The notes under the pieces are model-generated. The model was given only the letters and a program-made list of their open reading frames with translations, ran no database searches and was not told the origin of the DNA. Below are positions 27,266-35,924 of a stretch of DNA of 64,000 nt, in pieces. How positions within the stretch are numbered: the stretch's first letter is position 1; the number at the start of each line of letters is the position of its first letter. The position numbers were made by a program, and so were the translations under genes. The DNA is from Sphingomonas sp. IC081 (lineage in GTDB: Bacteria; Pseudomonadota; Alphaproteobacteria; Sphingomonadales; Sphingomonadaceae): NCBI RefSeq assembly GCF_006874585.1, contig NZ_CP029761.1, positions 2,925,001 through 2,989,000 of the forward strand, given 5' to 3'.

Positions 27266-27416
27266 GGCCCTCTCCTTCTTGTCATGCCATGGGTAACGCA
27301 CCGCCGGAGCGAAAACCATTCGTATTTGCGTTTGATGGACTCATATCGGCACGATGATGGTTGTGAGCGATGGGCCGCGCTGCTAGTCCGGTCAGCGGGA
27401 AGACAAGAGGATTGCC
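27266..27416. promoter_or_regulatory. Divergent control region of the CoA-ester cluster
   Basis: 151 bp between the two divergent arms and less GC-rich than its surroundings, including CATTCGTATTTGCGTTTGATGG. It must contain both promoters. No copy of the TGAACA-type motif was seen here. Confidence 0.45.
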
Positions 27417-28583
27417 ATGGATTTCGCCTTTACCGACGACCAGCAGAACATCCGCGAGGCGGTTCTGAGGCACTGTTCGCAGTTCTCTGACGAGTACTGG
27501 CTGGAAAAGGATCGCAGCGGCGAATTCCCCGCCGAGTTCCACAAGTCGATGGCCGATGCCGGCTGGCTGGGTGTCGCCATGCCCGAAAGCGTGGGCGGGG
27601 CGGGGCTGGGCATTACCGAAGCGGCGGTGATGATGCAGGCGGTGGCGGAAAGCGGCGGCGGCATGAGCGCGGCCTCCTCCATCCACTTGCCCGTTTTCGG
27701 GCTGGAGCCGGTGATGCTCTACGGCACCGAGGAACAGCAGCAGCGCATGATCCCGCCGATCCTTTCGGGCGAGGAGAAGATGTGCTTCGCGGTGACCGAG
27801 CCGAACACCGGGCTGGACACCACCAGCCTCAAGACCCGCGCCGAAAAGGTGCCGGGCGGCTACCGCGTCAATGGCGAGAAAGTGTGGATCACGCAGGCCC
27901 ATGTGGCCGACCGGATGCTGATCATCGCCCGCACCACCCCGCTGGAAGAGGTGAAGAAGAAGACCGAGGGCCTCAGCCTTTTCTACACCAGGCTCGATCG
28001 CAACCACATCGAGACGCGCATCATCCCGAAGATGGGCCGCCACGCCGTCGGCTCCAACATGATGTTCATCACCGACCTGTTCATCCCGGACGAGGATCTG
28101 ATCGGCGAAGAAGGCCAGGGCTTCCGCATCCTGCTCAAGGGCCTCAACCCCGAACGCGTGCTGCTGGGCGCCGAAGCGACGGGCCTGGGCCGCGTCGCCA
28201 TCCAGCGCGCCTCCCGCTATGCCCGCGAACGCGTGGTGTTCGGGCGGCCGATCGGCCAGAATCAGGGCATCCAGCACCCGCTCGCCAAGGCGTGGATGCA
28301 GGTGGAGGCCGCCAGCCTGATGGTGTTCAAGGCCGCCACCCTGTTCGACAAGGGGCTGGACTGCGGCGTGGAGGCCAATGCCGCCAAGTATCTGGCCGCC
28401 GAAGCCGGGTTCGAGGCGTGCCAGACCGCCATGATGTCGATGGGCGGCATGGGTTATGCGCAGGAGTACCATGTGGAGCGTTACCTGCGCGAAGTGATGA
28501 TCCCGCGCATCGCCCCGGTCAGCCCGCACCAGATCATGAACTTCATCGCCGAGAGGGTTTTGGAACTGCCCAAGAGTTATTGA
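27417..28583 (+). CDS. Acyl-CoA dehydrogenase
   Basis: A 388-aa FAD enzyme introducing the alpha,beta double bond in an acyl-CoA. It shows CFAVTEPNTGLDTTSLKTRA and the WITQAHVADRMLIIAR flavin region, and RERVVFGRPIGQNQGIQHPL in the C-terminal helical domain. The classical catalytic Glu (YEGTSQI in medium-chain enzymes) is replaced by IAPVSPHQI. A Glu in LNPERVLLGAE sits where isovaleryl-CoA dehydrogenase has its base, so a branched-chain substrate is possible (inference). First gene of acd, citE-like, CoA-transferase, enoyl-CoA hydratase. Confidence 0.92.
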   Translation: MDFAFTDDQQNIREAVLRHCSQFSDEYWLEKDRSGEFPAEFHKSMADAGWLGVAMPESVGGAGLGITEAAVMMQAVAESGGGMSAASSIHLPVFGLEPVMLYGTEEQQQRMIPPILSGEEKMCFAVTEPNTGLDTTSLKTRAEKVPGGYRVNGEKVWITQAHVADRMLIIARTTPLEEVKKKTEGLSLFYTRLDRNHIETRIIPKMGRHAVGSNMMFITDLFIPDEDLIGEEGQGFRILLKGLNPERVLLGAEATGLGRVAIQRASRYARERVVFGRPIGQNQGIQHPLAKAWMQVEAASLMVFKAATLFDKGLDCGVEANAAKYLAAEAGFEACQTAMMSMGGMGYAQEYHVERYLREVMIPRIAPVSPHQIMNFIAERVLELPKSY

Positions 28584-28629
28584 GGAAACGGGCTATTCAA
28601 TCCTCCGTGAACCCTGCGTAATCACATCA

Positions 28630-28710
28630 CGTCGTCCCCGCGCAGGCGGGGACCCCGCTTCCTCGCGGCGGTCAAGAAGCGGGGCCCCCGCCTGCGCGGG
28701 GGCGACGAGG
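28630..28710. repeat. REP-like palindromic element, copy 1
   Basis: An imperfect inverted repeat: GTCGTCCCCGCGCAGGCGGG on the left pairs with CCCGCCTGCGCGGGGGCGAC on the right, and CCCCGCTTC with GAAGCGGGG inside. It lies between the acyl-CoA dehydrogenase and the CitE-like gene. A related copy is at 31691-31777. Confidence 0.8.
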
Positions 28711-28726
28711 GAAAAGGATCCGAAAC

Positions 28727-29617
28727 TTGCCGTTCCAGCACGAACCCATCGCCGCCCGCTCCTGGCTTTTCGCGCCGGGCGACAGCGAGAAGAAGATGAC
28801 CAAGGCGATGGAGGGCGAGGCCGACATCGTCCTGATCGACCTCGAAGACGCCGTCGCGACCGATGCCAAGGCCGCCGCGCGGGTGATGGTGCATGACTTC
28901 ATCAAGGCCAACCCGGACCAGCGCGGCCGCCTCTGGGTGCGCGTGAACCCGCTCGACGGGCCGCATACGCTGGCCGACCTCGTGGCGGTCATGCCCGCCC
29001 GTCCCGGCGGGATCATGCTGCCCAAGGTCTATGGCCGGCAGGATGTGGAGGTGCTGGACCGCTATCTCGAAGCGCTGGAAGTGGCCAGCGGCATCGAGCA
29101 GGGCTCGACCCCGGTGATCGTGCTGATCACCGAAACGGCCGAGGCAATGTTCCACACCGGCGATTACAAGGGCGCGCCGCGCGTGGTGGCGCTGACCTGG
29201 GGCGCGGAAGACCTGGCCGATTCCATCGGCGCCTCGTCCAACCGCAATGCGGACGGATCGTACTCCTTCACCTACGAACTGGCCCGCAGCCTGACCGTGC
29301 TGGGCGCGGCGACCGCCGGCGTCACCGCGATCGAGACGATCAGCGCCGACTTCAAGGATCTGGAAGCGCTCAAGGCCCGCGCCGAAAAGGTCCGCCGCGA
29401 CGGCTATCGCGGGATGATGGCGATCCACCCGGCGCAGGTTCCGGTAATCAACGCGGCGTTCACGCCGACCGAGGCCGAGATCGCCGAAGCGCAGGAAATC
29501 GTCGACGTCTTCGCCGCCAATCCCGGCGTCGGTGCTATCGGCTGGAAGGGCGGCATGCTCGACCGCCCCTACCTCGCCCGCGCCCAGCGGCTGCTGCGGC
29601 AGGCCGGGAAGCTGTAG
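28727..29617 (+). CDS. HpcH/HpaI aldolase, CitE-like CoA-ester lyase
   Basis: A 296-aa TIM-barrel lyase of the CitE/malyl-CoA lyase family, which splits or forms 3-hydroxyacyl-CoA esters such as malyl- or citramalyl-CoA. It shows SWLFAPGDSEKKMTKAMEGE, DIVLIDLEDAVA with the acidic metal region, PKVYGRQDVEVLDRY, VLITETAEAMF and LTWGAEDLADSIGA. The only start with a usable site is the TTG at 28727 (AAAGGA 8 nt before). It ends 1 bp before the next ATG. CitE-like protein plus CoA-transferase recalls itaconate/citramalate degradation, but the rest of that pathway does not match. Confidence 0.88.
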   Translation: MPFQHEPIAARSWLFAPGDSEKKMTKAMEGEADIVLIDLEDAVATDAKAAARVMVHDFIKANPDQRGRLWVRVNPLDGPHTLADLVAVMPARPGGIMLPKVYGRQDVEVLDRYLEALEVASGIEQGSTPVIVLITETAEAMFHTGDYKGAPRVVALTWGAEDLADSIGASSNRNADGSYSFTYELARSLTVLGAATAGVTAIETISADFKDLEALKARAEKVRRDGYRGMMAIHPAQVPVINAAFTPTEAEIAEAQEIVDVFAANPGVGAIGWKGGMLDRPYLARAQRLLRQAGKL

Positions 29618-29618
29618 G

Positions 29619-30890
29619 ATGACGCTTCGGCTTGCCGCATCCCAGCTCGACCTCTCGCGGTTCCTGAAACCGGGCGACCGCGTGGTGTTCGGCCAGGCCT
29701 GCGGCGAGCCGACCACGCTGGTAGAGGCGCTGATCGAACAGGGGGAGGCCATCGGCGGCCTCCACGCCTTCATCGCCACCAGCTTTTCCGGCCTGTTCAC
29801 GCCCGAAAGCGCGCGCGCCTTCCGCCTCTCCAGCATGGGCGCGATCGGCGCGCTGCGGAGCATGACCAAGGCCAATGCACTGGACGTGATCCCCGTCCAC
29901 GTCAGCCAGATCGCCTGCCTGATCGAAGCCGGGATCATGCCTTGCGACGTGGCGATGATTCAGGTCAGCCCGGCCGATGCGCAAGGCAATCACAGCTGCG
30001 GCCTGATCTGCGACCACGTGCGCGCGGCGGCGGCCAAGGCGCGCCTCGTGATCGCCGAAGTCAACGAGCAGGTGCCCTACGTTCCCGGCGAGACGATCCC
30101 CGCCGAGTTGATCGACGTGGCCGTCCACGTCAGCCGCGCGCCCGTGGAAGTGGCGCCTGCGAAGATCGGCCCCACCGACGAAGCCATCGCCCGCCACTGC
30201 GCCGAATTCATCGGCGACGGCGCGGTGCTGCAGACCGGCGTGGGCGCGGTGCCGGACGCGATCCTGCGCCTGCTGCACGACCGCCGCGACCTTGGCGTCC
30301 ATTCGGGCATGCTGGGCGACGGGCTGGTCGACCTTGCCGAAATGGGCGTGCTGACCAATGCCCGCAAGGAGATCGACCGGGGCGTCTCGATCAACGGCGC
30401 GCTGATCGGCACGCGGCGGCTCTATGACTGGGCCGCGCACAATCCGGCAATCCGCATGACCCCCACCAGCTATACCCACGATGCCGGCACGCTTTCCCGC
30501 CTCTCCCGCCTTGTCACCCTCAACTCCGCGCTGGAAGTGGACCTCACCGGGCAGGTCAATGCCGAGCAATCGGGCATGAGCTATCTTGGCGGTACCGGCG
30601 GGCAGGTCGATTTCGTGCGCGCCGGAGCGCGCTCGCCGGGCGGCGCCTCGCTGATCGTGCTGGCCTCCACCGCCAGGGGCGGCACGCTGAGCAAGATCGT
30701 CCCCGCCCTCTCCGGCCCCGTCACCACGGCGCGGACCGAAGTGGACGTGATCGTCACCGAATATGGCGCGGCGCAATTGAAGGGCCAGCCCCTGGCCGAA
30801 CGCGCGAAGCGGCTGGTTGCGATCGCCCATCCCGACTTCCGCGAAGACCTGTCGCGCACCGCTCATGAAATCGGGAAAAGGGGCTTCTGA
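29619..30890 (+). CDS. Acetyl-CoA hydrolase/transferase family protein (4-hydroxybutyrate CoA-transferase-like)
   Basis: A 423-aa family I-type CoA-transferase or hydrolase. It shows FLKPGDRVVFGQACGEPTTL, VSPADAQGNHSCG, and GIGDGAVLQTGVGAVPDAIL-like spacing as FIGDGAVLQTGVGAVPDAIL. LGVHSGMLGDGLVDLAEMGV follows. In this family a catalytic glutamate forms the CoA thioester; a candidate is in NAEQSG. The C-terminal TEYGAAQLKGQPLAERAKRL is diagnostic. It follows the CitE-like gene by 1 bp and precedes the hydratase by 1 bp, so it is in the same transcript. It is the second CoA-transferase of the cluster. Confidence 0.87.
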   Translation: MTLRLAASQLDLSRFLKPGDRVVFGQACGEPTTLVEALIEQGEAIGGLHAFIATSFSGLFTPESARAFRLSSMGAIGALRSMTKANALDVIPVHVSQIACLIEAGIMPCDVAMIQVSPADAQGNHSCGLICDHVRAAAAKARLVIAEVNEQVPYVPGETIPAELIDVAVHVSRAPVEVAPAKIGPTDEAIARHCAEFIGDGAVLQTGVGAVPDAILRLLHDRRDLGVHSGMLGDGLVDLAEMGVLTNARKEIDRGVSINGALIGTRRLYDWAAHNPAIRMTPTSYTHDAGTLSRLSRLVTLNSALEVDLTGQVNAEQSGMSYLGGTGGQVDFVRAGARSPGGASLIVLASTARGGTLSKIVPALSGPVTTARTEVDVIVTEYGAAQLKGQPLAERAKRLVAIAHPDFREDLSRTAHEIGKRGF

Positions 30891-30891
30891 C

Positions 30892-31659
30892 ATGTCCGAT
30901 GCGGTACTCTACGATGCGCGCGCCGACGGCATCGCAATCCTGACCATCAACCGCCCCGAACGGCGCAATTGCCTGAGCCGCGAAGTGCGCGAGGGGTTGC
31001 GGGAGGCCTGGGCGAGGTTCGAGGCCGACGCCTCCGCCCGCATCGCCGTGCTCACCGGCAGCGGCGACAAGGCCTTCTGCGCGGGCGGCGATCTCAAGGA
31101 AATGGTCGAAACCGGCATGGCCGTGCCGCCGCGCGACCTTTACGCGCTGCCTTACGACACCATCGAACTGACCAAGCCGACCATCGCCGCCGTCAATGGC
31201 CATGCTTTTGCGGGCGGCTGGATGATCGCGCAGGCCTGCGACCTCTGCGTCGCCGGCACCAATGCCAAGTTCGCGATTACCGAGGTGAAGGTCGGGCGCG
31301 GCAGCCCCTGGGCCTCGCCGCTGATCCACATGATCCCGCAGCGGATCATGATGGAGATCATGCTGACCGGAAAGCCGATCACGGCCCAGCGTGCATACGA
31401 GATCGGCCTCGTCAACCGCCTGGCCGAACCCGGCGCGGTGCTGGACGCGGCCATCGAACTGGCGCTGGAAGTGCTGGAAGGCGCGCCGCTCTCGGTCAAG
31501 GCCGCGCGCGAGACGGTGATGCTGTCGACCGAGATGGGCCGCTCCGCCGCGCTTGCAGCCGCGCGGGCAGCGCATGAGCACACCTATAACAGCGCCGATG
31601 CGCAGGAAGGCCCGCGTGCCTTTGCGGAAAAGCGCAAGCCGGTGTGGTCGGGTAAGTAA
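30892..31659 (+). CDS. Enoyl-CoA hydratase/isomerase
   Basis: A 255-aa crotonase-fold protein. Visible are ILTINRPERRNCLSREVREG, the oxyanion-hole glycines in CAGGDLKEMV and FAGGWMIAQACDLCVA, and the region TEVKVGRGSPW where catalytic glutamates usually lie. In place of the second Glu of classical hydratases the chain reads GRGSPWASP, so isomerase or hydrolase activity is also possible. ATG 30892 is 1 bp after the CoA-transferase stop. Last gene of the plus arm. Confidence 0.88.
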   Translation: MSDAVLYDARADGIAILTINRPERRNCLSREVREGLREAWARFEADASARIAVLTGSGDKAFCAGGDLKEMVETGMAVPPRDLYALPYDTIELTKPTIAAVNGHAFAGGWMIAQACDLCVAGTNAKFAITEVKVGRGSPWASPLIHMIPQRIMMEIMLTGKPITAQRAYEIGLVNRLAEPGAVLDAAIELALEVLEGAPLSVKAARETVMLSTEMGRSAALAAARAAHEHTYNSADAQEGPRAFAEKRKPVWSGK

Positions 31660-31690
31660 GCAACGCTCCAACCCCGCACATCAACTGGCC

Positions 31691-31777
31691 GTCGCCCCCG
31701 CGAAGGCGGGGGCCCCGCTTGCCTTCTCCCCACGCCCGCCAAGAAAAGCGGGATCCCCGCCTTCGCGGGGATGACGA
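31691..31777. repeat. REP-like palindromic element, copy 2
   Basis: GTCGCCCCCGCGAAGGCGGG on the left pairs with CCCCGCCTTCGCGGGGATGAC on the right, and CCCGCTT with AAAAGCGGG inside. It follows the last gene of the acyl-CoA operon and lies before the convergent dcd, where it could also terminate transcription. Confidence 0.8.
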
Positions 31778-31811
31778 GGATTGTTGTGCGGTAGAGGCTC
31801 TGAGGCGGACC

Positions 31812-32366
31812 TCAAAGCTTCGGCAAGGTCACCCCAAGCTGGCCCATGTACTTGCCCGCGCGGTCGGCATAGCTGGTCTCGCAGGGCTCGTTGCCCTTGA
31901 GGAACAGGAACTGGCAGGCGCCCTCGTTGGCGTAGATCTTGGCGGGCAGCGGCGTGGTGTTGGAGAATTCCAGCGTCACGTGCCCTTCCCAGCCCGGTTC
32001 GAGCGGGGTGACGTTCACGATGATCCCGCAGCGCGCATAAGTGCTCTTGCCAAGGCAGATCACCAGCACGTCGCGCGGCACGCGGAAGTATTCGACCGTG
32101 CGGGCCAGCGCGAAGGAGTTGGGCGGGATCACGCAGACGTCGGTCTCGCGATCGACGAAGGAGTTGCTGGCGAAGTCCTTGGGATCGACCACCGCCGAAT
32201 CGACATTGGTGAAGATCTTGAACTCCGGCGCGACGCGCGCGTCATAGCCGTAGGACGAGAGGCCGTAGGAAATGCACCCGTCGCGGCGCTGGGCCTCGAC
32301 GAAGGGCTCGATCATTCCGTGTTCGAGCGCCTGCTCGCGGATCCACTTGTCGCTGAGGATAGACAT
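31812..32366 (-). CDS. dcd: dCTP deaminase
   Basis: Deaminates dCTP to dUTP for thymidylate synthesis. The 184-aa protein has [33 protein letters not shown], the substrate-binding [20 protein letters not shown] with the catalytic Arg/Glu region and [10 protein letters not shown], and the C-terminal [16 protein letters not shown] 32366 is the normal family start. It diverges from the TPR-protein gene. Confidence 0.97.
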   Translation of the reverse strand: MSILSDKWIREQALEHGMIEPFVEAQRRDGCISYGLSSYGYDARVAPEFKIFTNVDSAVVDPKDFASNSFVDRETDVCVIPPNSFALARTVEYFRVPRDVLVICLGKSTYARCGIIVNVTPLEPGWEGHVTLEFSNTTPLPAKIYANEGACQFLFLKGNEPCETSYADRAGKYMGQLGVTLPKL

Positions 32367-32520
32367 GGCGAACTGATTGCCCAAATGGCCCCCACGCGAC
32401 AAGAGTGGCGCAAGTCTTGTCCACTATCGCCCTATATCTCTTACCGGATGTGTCGCGGGGGATTTTCCCTTGTCCCGTTTGCGGTTACGCATCGATGCGA
32501 AGCAAACGGGGGCTGAGGAC

Positions 32521-33234
32521 GTGAAGAAATATATGCTGGCCGCGCTGGGCTGCGCGACAATTATGACGGGATCGGCGAATGCCTCCGAAGCGAGCGTCCA
32601 GACTGGCGGCGACGACGCAGATAACGCCGCGATCACGCAAGCATTCAACCTGATCGGCCAGAAACAGGCCGATCAGGCGCTCGACCTCATAACACCGCTG
32701 CTCACCCGTTTCGATGCGCAGATCGCTGAGGCAGAAAAGAAGGGCATGGTTTTCTGCGGACCGACCATGGTGGAGGCAATCCTTTACGCCACTCTGCCCG
32801 CGACCCAGAAGATGGACGGCGTCGTCTTAGGCCCCGAGGTCTGCGATGCCCTGTTTGCCAAGTCCTATGCCTTGGTCGAACTCGATCGCAAGCCGGAGGC
32901 ATTGGCCGCGCTGCAACGGCTGACGGCACTCGCGCCCATGCACGCGCAATACTTCGTCGAGCTTGGCTACACTTATCGGATCAACGGCCAGAACGACAAA
33001 GCAGAGGAAGCCTATCGCGCCGCGCTCGAACATGTCGAATTCGCCGAAGACGATAAGACCAAGAAGCATAATCGCGCCGCCGCCCAGCGCGGAATTGGGT
33101 ACATGCTGGTTGAGAAGGGCGATCTCAATGGAGCGGAGAAGGCTTACAAACAATCGCTCAAGGATGAGCCCGACAGCACCGTCGCAAGGAACGAGCTGGA
33201 TTTCATCGCCCAGCAGCGCAAGGGCGCGAAGTGA
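32521..33234 (+). CDS. Exported tetratricopeptide-repeat protein
   Basis: A 237-aa secreted or periplasmic protein. From the GTG at 32521 (GAGG just upstream) the N-terminus MKKYMLAALGCATIMTGSANA is a clean signal peptide. Residues ~115-225 contain helical pairs of TPR type (ELGYTYRINGQNDKAEEAYR and YMLVEKGDLNGAEKAYKQSL). A His-free, acidic central region carries two cysteines (VFCGP, EVCDAL) that could form a disulfide. G+C is lower than in its neighbours. Role unknown; TPRs suggest protein-protein contacts. wecB follows after 47 bp. Confidence 0.75.
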   Translation: MKKYMLAALGCATIMTGSANASEASVQTGGDDADNAAITQAFNLIGQKQADQALDLITPLLTRFDAQIAEAEKKGMVFCGPTMVEAILYATLPATQKMDGVVLGPEVCDALFAKSYALVELDRKPEALAALQRLTALAPMHAQYFVELGYTYRINGQNDKAEEAYRAALEHVEFAEDDKTKKHNRAAAQRGIGYMLVEKGDLNGAEKAYKQSLKDEPDSTVARNELDFIAQQRKGAK

Positions 33235-33281
33235 GGCTGCGCTTATGCGAAGCTTAAGAACTGTCAGGTAGCCCAATCTCC

Positions 33282-34421
33282 ATGACTCGCCCCGCCCGCA
33301 TCCTCCTCGTCTTCGGCACCCGGCCCGAGGCGATCAAGCTGTTCCCTCTGGTCCATGCGCTGAAGGCCGATCCGCGCTTCGAATGCGTGGTCTGCGTCTC
33401 CGCGCAGCACCGCCAGATGCTCGATCAGGTGCTGGAGATCGCCGGGATCGTGCCCGATCACGATCTCGACGTGATGCAGCCGGACCAGACGCTGGACGCG
33501 CTGACCGCCAACCTGCTCACCGGCCTCGGCAAAGTGATGGACGCGGTGAAGCCCGACCGCGTGATCGTGCAGGGCGATACCGCAACCGCCATGGCGGGAG
33601 CGCTCGCCGCCTATTACCGCAAGCTGCCGGTCGATCATGTCGAGGCGGGGCTGCGCTCGGGCAATATCCACCACCCCTGGCCCGAGGAAGTGAACCGCAA
33701 GATCATCGGCGCCATGGCCAGCCTGCACTTCGCGCCGACCGAAACCGCGCAGGCGGCGCTGCTGCGCGAGAATGTCGATCCCGCGCGCGTCCACGTCACC
33801 GGCAATACGGTGATCGACGCGCTGCACTGGGTGGTCGCCGAAATCGAGCGCCAGCCCGAACTGGCGGCAGGGCTCGCCGATCTGGAAGCGCGCTTTGCCG
33901 GCAAGCGGATCATCGGCGTCACCAGCCACCGGCGCGAAAACTTCGGCGAGGGCATGGAGCAGATTGCCCAGGCCATCCGCGAGATCGCCGCGCGGCCCGA
34001 CGTGGCGGTGATCTTCCCCGTCCACCTCAACCCCAACGTGCGCAAGGTAATGAACGAGCGCCTCTCGGGGCTGGACAACGTCGCCCTGATCGAGCCGCTC
34101 GACTATCCGCACTTCGCCCGCCTGATCTCCATCGCCGAGATCATGCTGACCGATTCGGGCGGCGTGCAGGAAGAGGCCCCCGCGCTGGGCAAGCCGGTAC
34201 TGGTCATGCGCGAGACCACCGAACGGCCCGAAGGCGTCGCCGCGGGAACCGCCAGACTCGTGGGAACCACGGCCAGCAAGATCGTTACCGAATTATCAAC
34301 CCTGCTCGACGATAACATGGCATACGAGTCCATGGCGCGCGCCCACAATCCATTCGGGGACGGGCAGTCCTCGCGTCGAATCGTGGAGTTGCTTGCCAGT
34401 GAAATCGGACAACAAGCCTGA
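33282..34421 (+). CDS. wecB: UDP-N-acetylglucosamine 2-epimerase (non-hydrolysing)
   Basis: Interconverts UDP-GlcNAc and UDP-ManNAc for surface polysaccharides. The 379-aa protein shows ILLVFGTRPEAIKLFPLVHA, VCVSAQHRQMLDQVLEI, DHVEAGLRSGNIHHPWPEE, TSHRRENFGEG and DSGGVQEEAPALGKPVLVMR, all family hallmarks. Its last bases overlap the next gene, so the two products are made together and give UDP-ManNAc, then UDP-ManNAcA. No glycosyltransferase genes are adjacent. Confidence 0.95.
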   Translation: MTRPARILLVFGTRPEAIKLFPLVHALKADPRFECVVCVSAQHRQMLDQVLEIAGIVPDHDLDVMQPDQTLDALTANLLTGLGKVMDAVKPDRVIVQGDTATAMAGALAAYYRKLPVDHVEAGLRSGNIHHPWPEEVNRKIIGAMASLHFAPTETAQAALLRENVDPARVHVTGNTVIDALHWVVAEIERQPELAAGLADLEARFAGKRIIGVTSHRRENFGEGMEQIAQAIREIAARPDVAVIFPVHLNPNVRKVMNERLSGLDNVALIEPLDYPHFARLISIAEIMLTDSGGVQEEAPALGKPVLVMRETTERPEGVAAGTARLVGTTASKIVTELSTLLDDNMAYESMARAHNPFGDGQSSRRIVELLASEIGQQA

Positions 34422-35715
34422 CGTCTGCGTGGTGGGGCTGGGCTATATCGGCCTCCCCACCGCCGCCGTGATCGCCCGCGCCGGGTGCAAGGTGCTGGGC
34501 CTCGACGTCTCGCAGGCGGTGGTCGACACCATCAACCGCGGCGAAATCCATATCGAGGAAGTCGATCTCGACGGGCTTGTGCAGGGCGTCGTCTCGCGCG
34601 GGCTGCTTTCGGCCTCCACCGCGATCGCTCCCGCCGACGTGTTCGTGATCGCGGTGCCAACGCCGTTCGACAAGAACCACGCCCCCGACATTTCCTATGT
34701 CCTCGCCGCCGGCCGCTCGGTCGCGCCGGTGCTCAAGGCGGGCGACGTGGTGATCCTGGAATCGACCTCGCCGGTGGGCACTACCGAGCAGTTGCGCGAC
34801 CTGATCGCCGAATTGCGGCCGGACCTGAAGATTCCCTATGGCGATAAGGGGGGCCTCGCCCGCGATACGCCCGACATCTCGATCGCCTATTGCCCCGAGC
34901 GGGTGCTGCCCGGTCGTATCCTTGAGGAACTGACCAACAACGATCGCTCTATCGGCGGAATCACCCCGCGCTGCGCGCGCAAGGCGCTGGCCTTCTACAA
35001 GCGCTTCGTGCGCGGCGAATGCGTGACCACCGATGCCCGCTCGGCCGAGATGACCAAGCTTGTCGAGAACGCCTACCGCGACGTCAACATCGCTTTCGCC
35101 AACGAACTGTCGATGGTGGCGGACCGCATGGGGCTGGACGTGTGGGAAGTCATCCGCCTCGCCAACCGCCACCCGCGCGTAAACATCCTGACCCCCGGCC
35201 CCGGCGTCGGCGGCCACTGCATCGCCGTCGATCCCTGGTTCATCGTCCACGGCGCCCCCGACGAGACCCCGCTGATCCGCACCGCGCGCGGCGTCAACGA
35301 TCACAAGATGCACCACGTGATCGCCAAGGCCGAGGCGCTGCTGGAAGCCGATCCGCACGCAAAAGTCGCCTGCCTAGGCCTTGCCTTCAAGGCCAACATC
35401 GACGACTTCCGCGAGAGCCCGGCCCGCTTCGTCACCAGCCGCCTCGCCCGCAAGTTCGGCAGCCGCATCCATGTGGTGGAGCCTTACGCCGCGCAGCTGC
35501 CCATCGAATTCACCGATACCGGCGCCGTGCAGATCGACATCGACGATGCGCTGGAAACCTGCGAGATCCTGATCGTGCTGGTCGACCACGACGTGTTCCG
35601 CGTGGTCCCGCTGGCCGAGCGTGCGGACAAGCTGGTCTACGACACGCGCGGCATCTGGCCGGATCAGCCGCGGGTGGTGCGGGAAGAAGCGGCGAAGCTG
35701 GCTTTGGCTGGTTGA
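34399..35715 (+). CDS. wecC: UDP-N-acetyl-D-mannosaminuronate dehydrogenase
   Basis: Oxidises UDP-ManNAc to UDP-ManNAcA in two NAD+ steps. The 438-aa protein has the NAD site VCVVGLGYIGLPTAAVIARA, then ESTSPVGTTEQLRDLI, YCPERVLPGR, TKLVENAYRDVNIAFANELS, and the catalytic-cysteine motif GPGVGGHCIAVDPWF. The GTG at 34399 has GGAG 10 nt upstream; TTG 34393 is the alternative. It overlaps wecB by 23 bp. A dispersed repeat with hairpins follows. Confidence 0.93.
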   Translation: MKSDNKPDVCVVGLGYIGLPTAAVIARAGCKVLGLDVSQAVVDTINRGEIHIEEVDLDGLVQGVVSRGLLSASTAIAPADVFVIAVPTPFDKNHAPDISYVLAAGRSVAPVLKAGDVVILESTSPVGTTEQLRDLIAELRPDLKIPYGDKGGLARDTPDISIAYCPERVLPGRILEELTNNDRSIGGITPRCARKALAFYKRFVRGECVTTDARSAEMTKLVENAYRDVNIAFANELSMVADRMGLDVWEVIRLANRHPRVNILTPGPGVGGHCIAVDPWFIVHGAPDETPLIRTARGVNDHKMHHVIAKAEALLEADPHAKVACLGLAFKANIDDFRESPARFVTSRLARKFGSRIHVVEPYAAQLPIEFTDTGAVQIDIDDALETCEILIVLVDHDVFRVVPLAERADKLVYDTRGIWPDQPRVVREEAAKLALAG

Positions 35716-35727
35716 AGAAGGACAAGG

Positions 35728-35912
35728 GATAAAGCAGGGGAGCATTGCCCCCCCTGCACCCCCGATACCGTCTTCGTGGTGCCCTGCACTACCCGTTTCG
35801 CGCTCATGGCTTACGTCGGGAGACATAGTGGCTGCGCCGCAAGGAGCGCACTACGCTTAGGCGGCGCGCAACAAAGACGTTTCGAGGGTCTGGGGGATCA
35901 TCCCCCAGGACT
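35728..35912 (-). repeat. Dispersed ~200-bp hairpin-bounded repeat, copy A
   Basis: Copy A is inverted relative to copies B (42522-42708) and C (59263-59460). Its ends are the hairpins GCAGGGG/CCCCTGC (35734-35757) and CTGGGGGA/TCCCCCAG (35890-35908). The middle shares AGTGCGCTCCTTGCGGCGCA and TGTCTCCCGACG on the minus strand with copy C. It sits between the convergent wecC and marC, so the hairpins may terminate both. Confidence 0.8.
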
Positions 35913-35924
35913 TCCTCTTTAATC

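Noticed and set aside
28630..31777. CRISPR-like reading of the GC-rich repeats
   Set aside because: Only two palindromic copies 3 kb apart, with no regular spacers and no cas genes.
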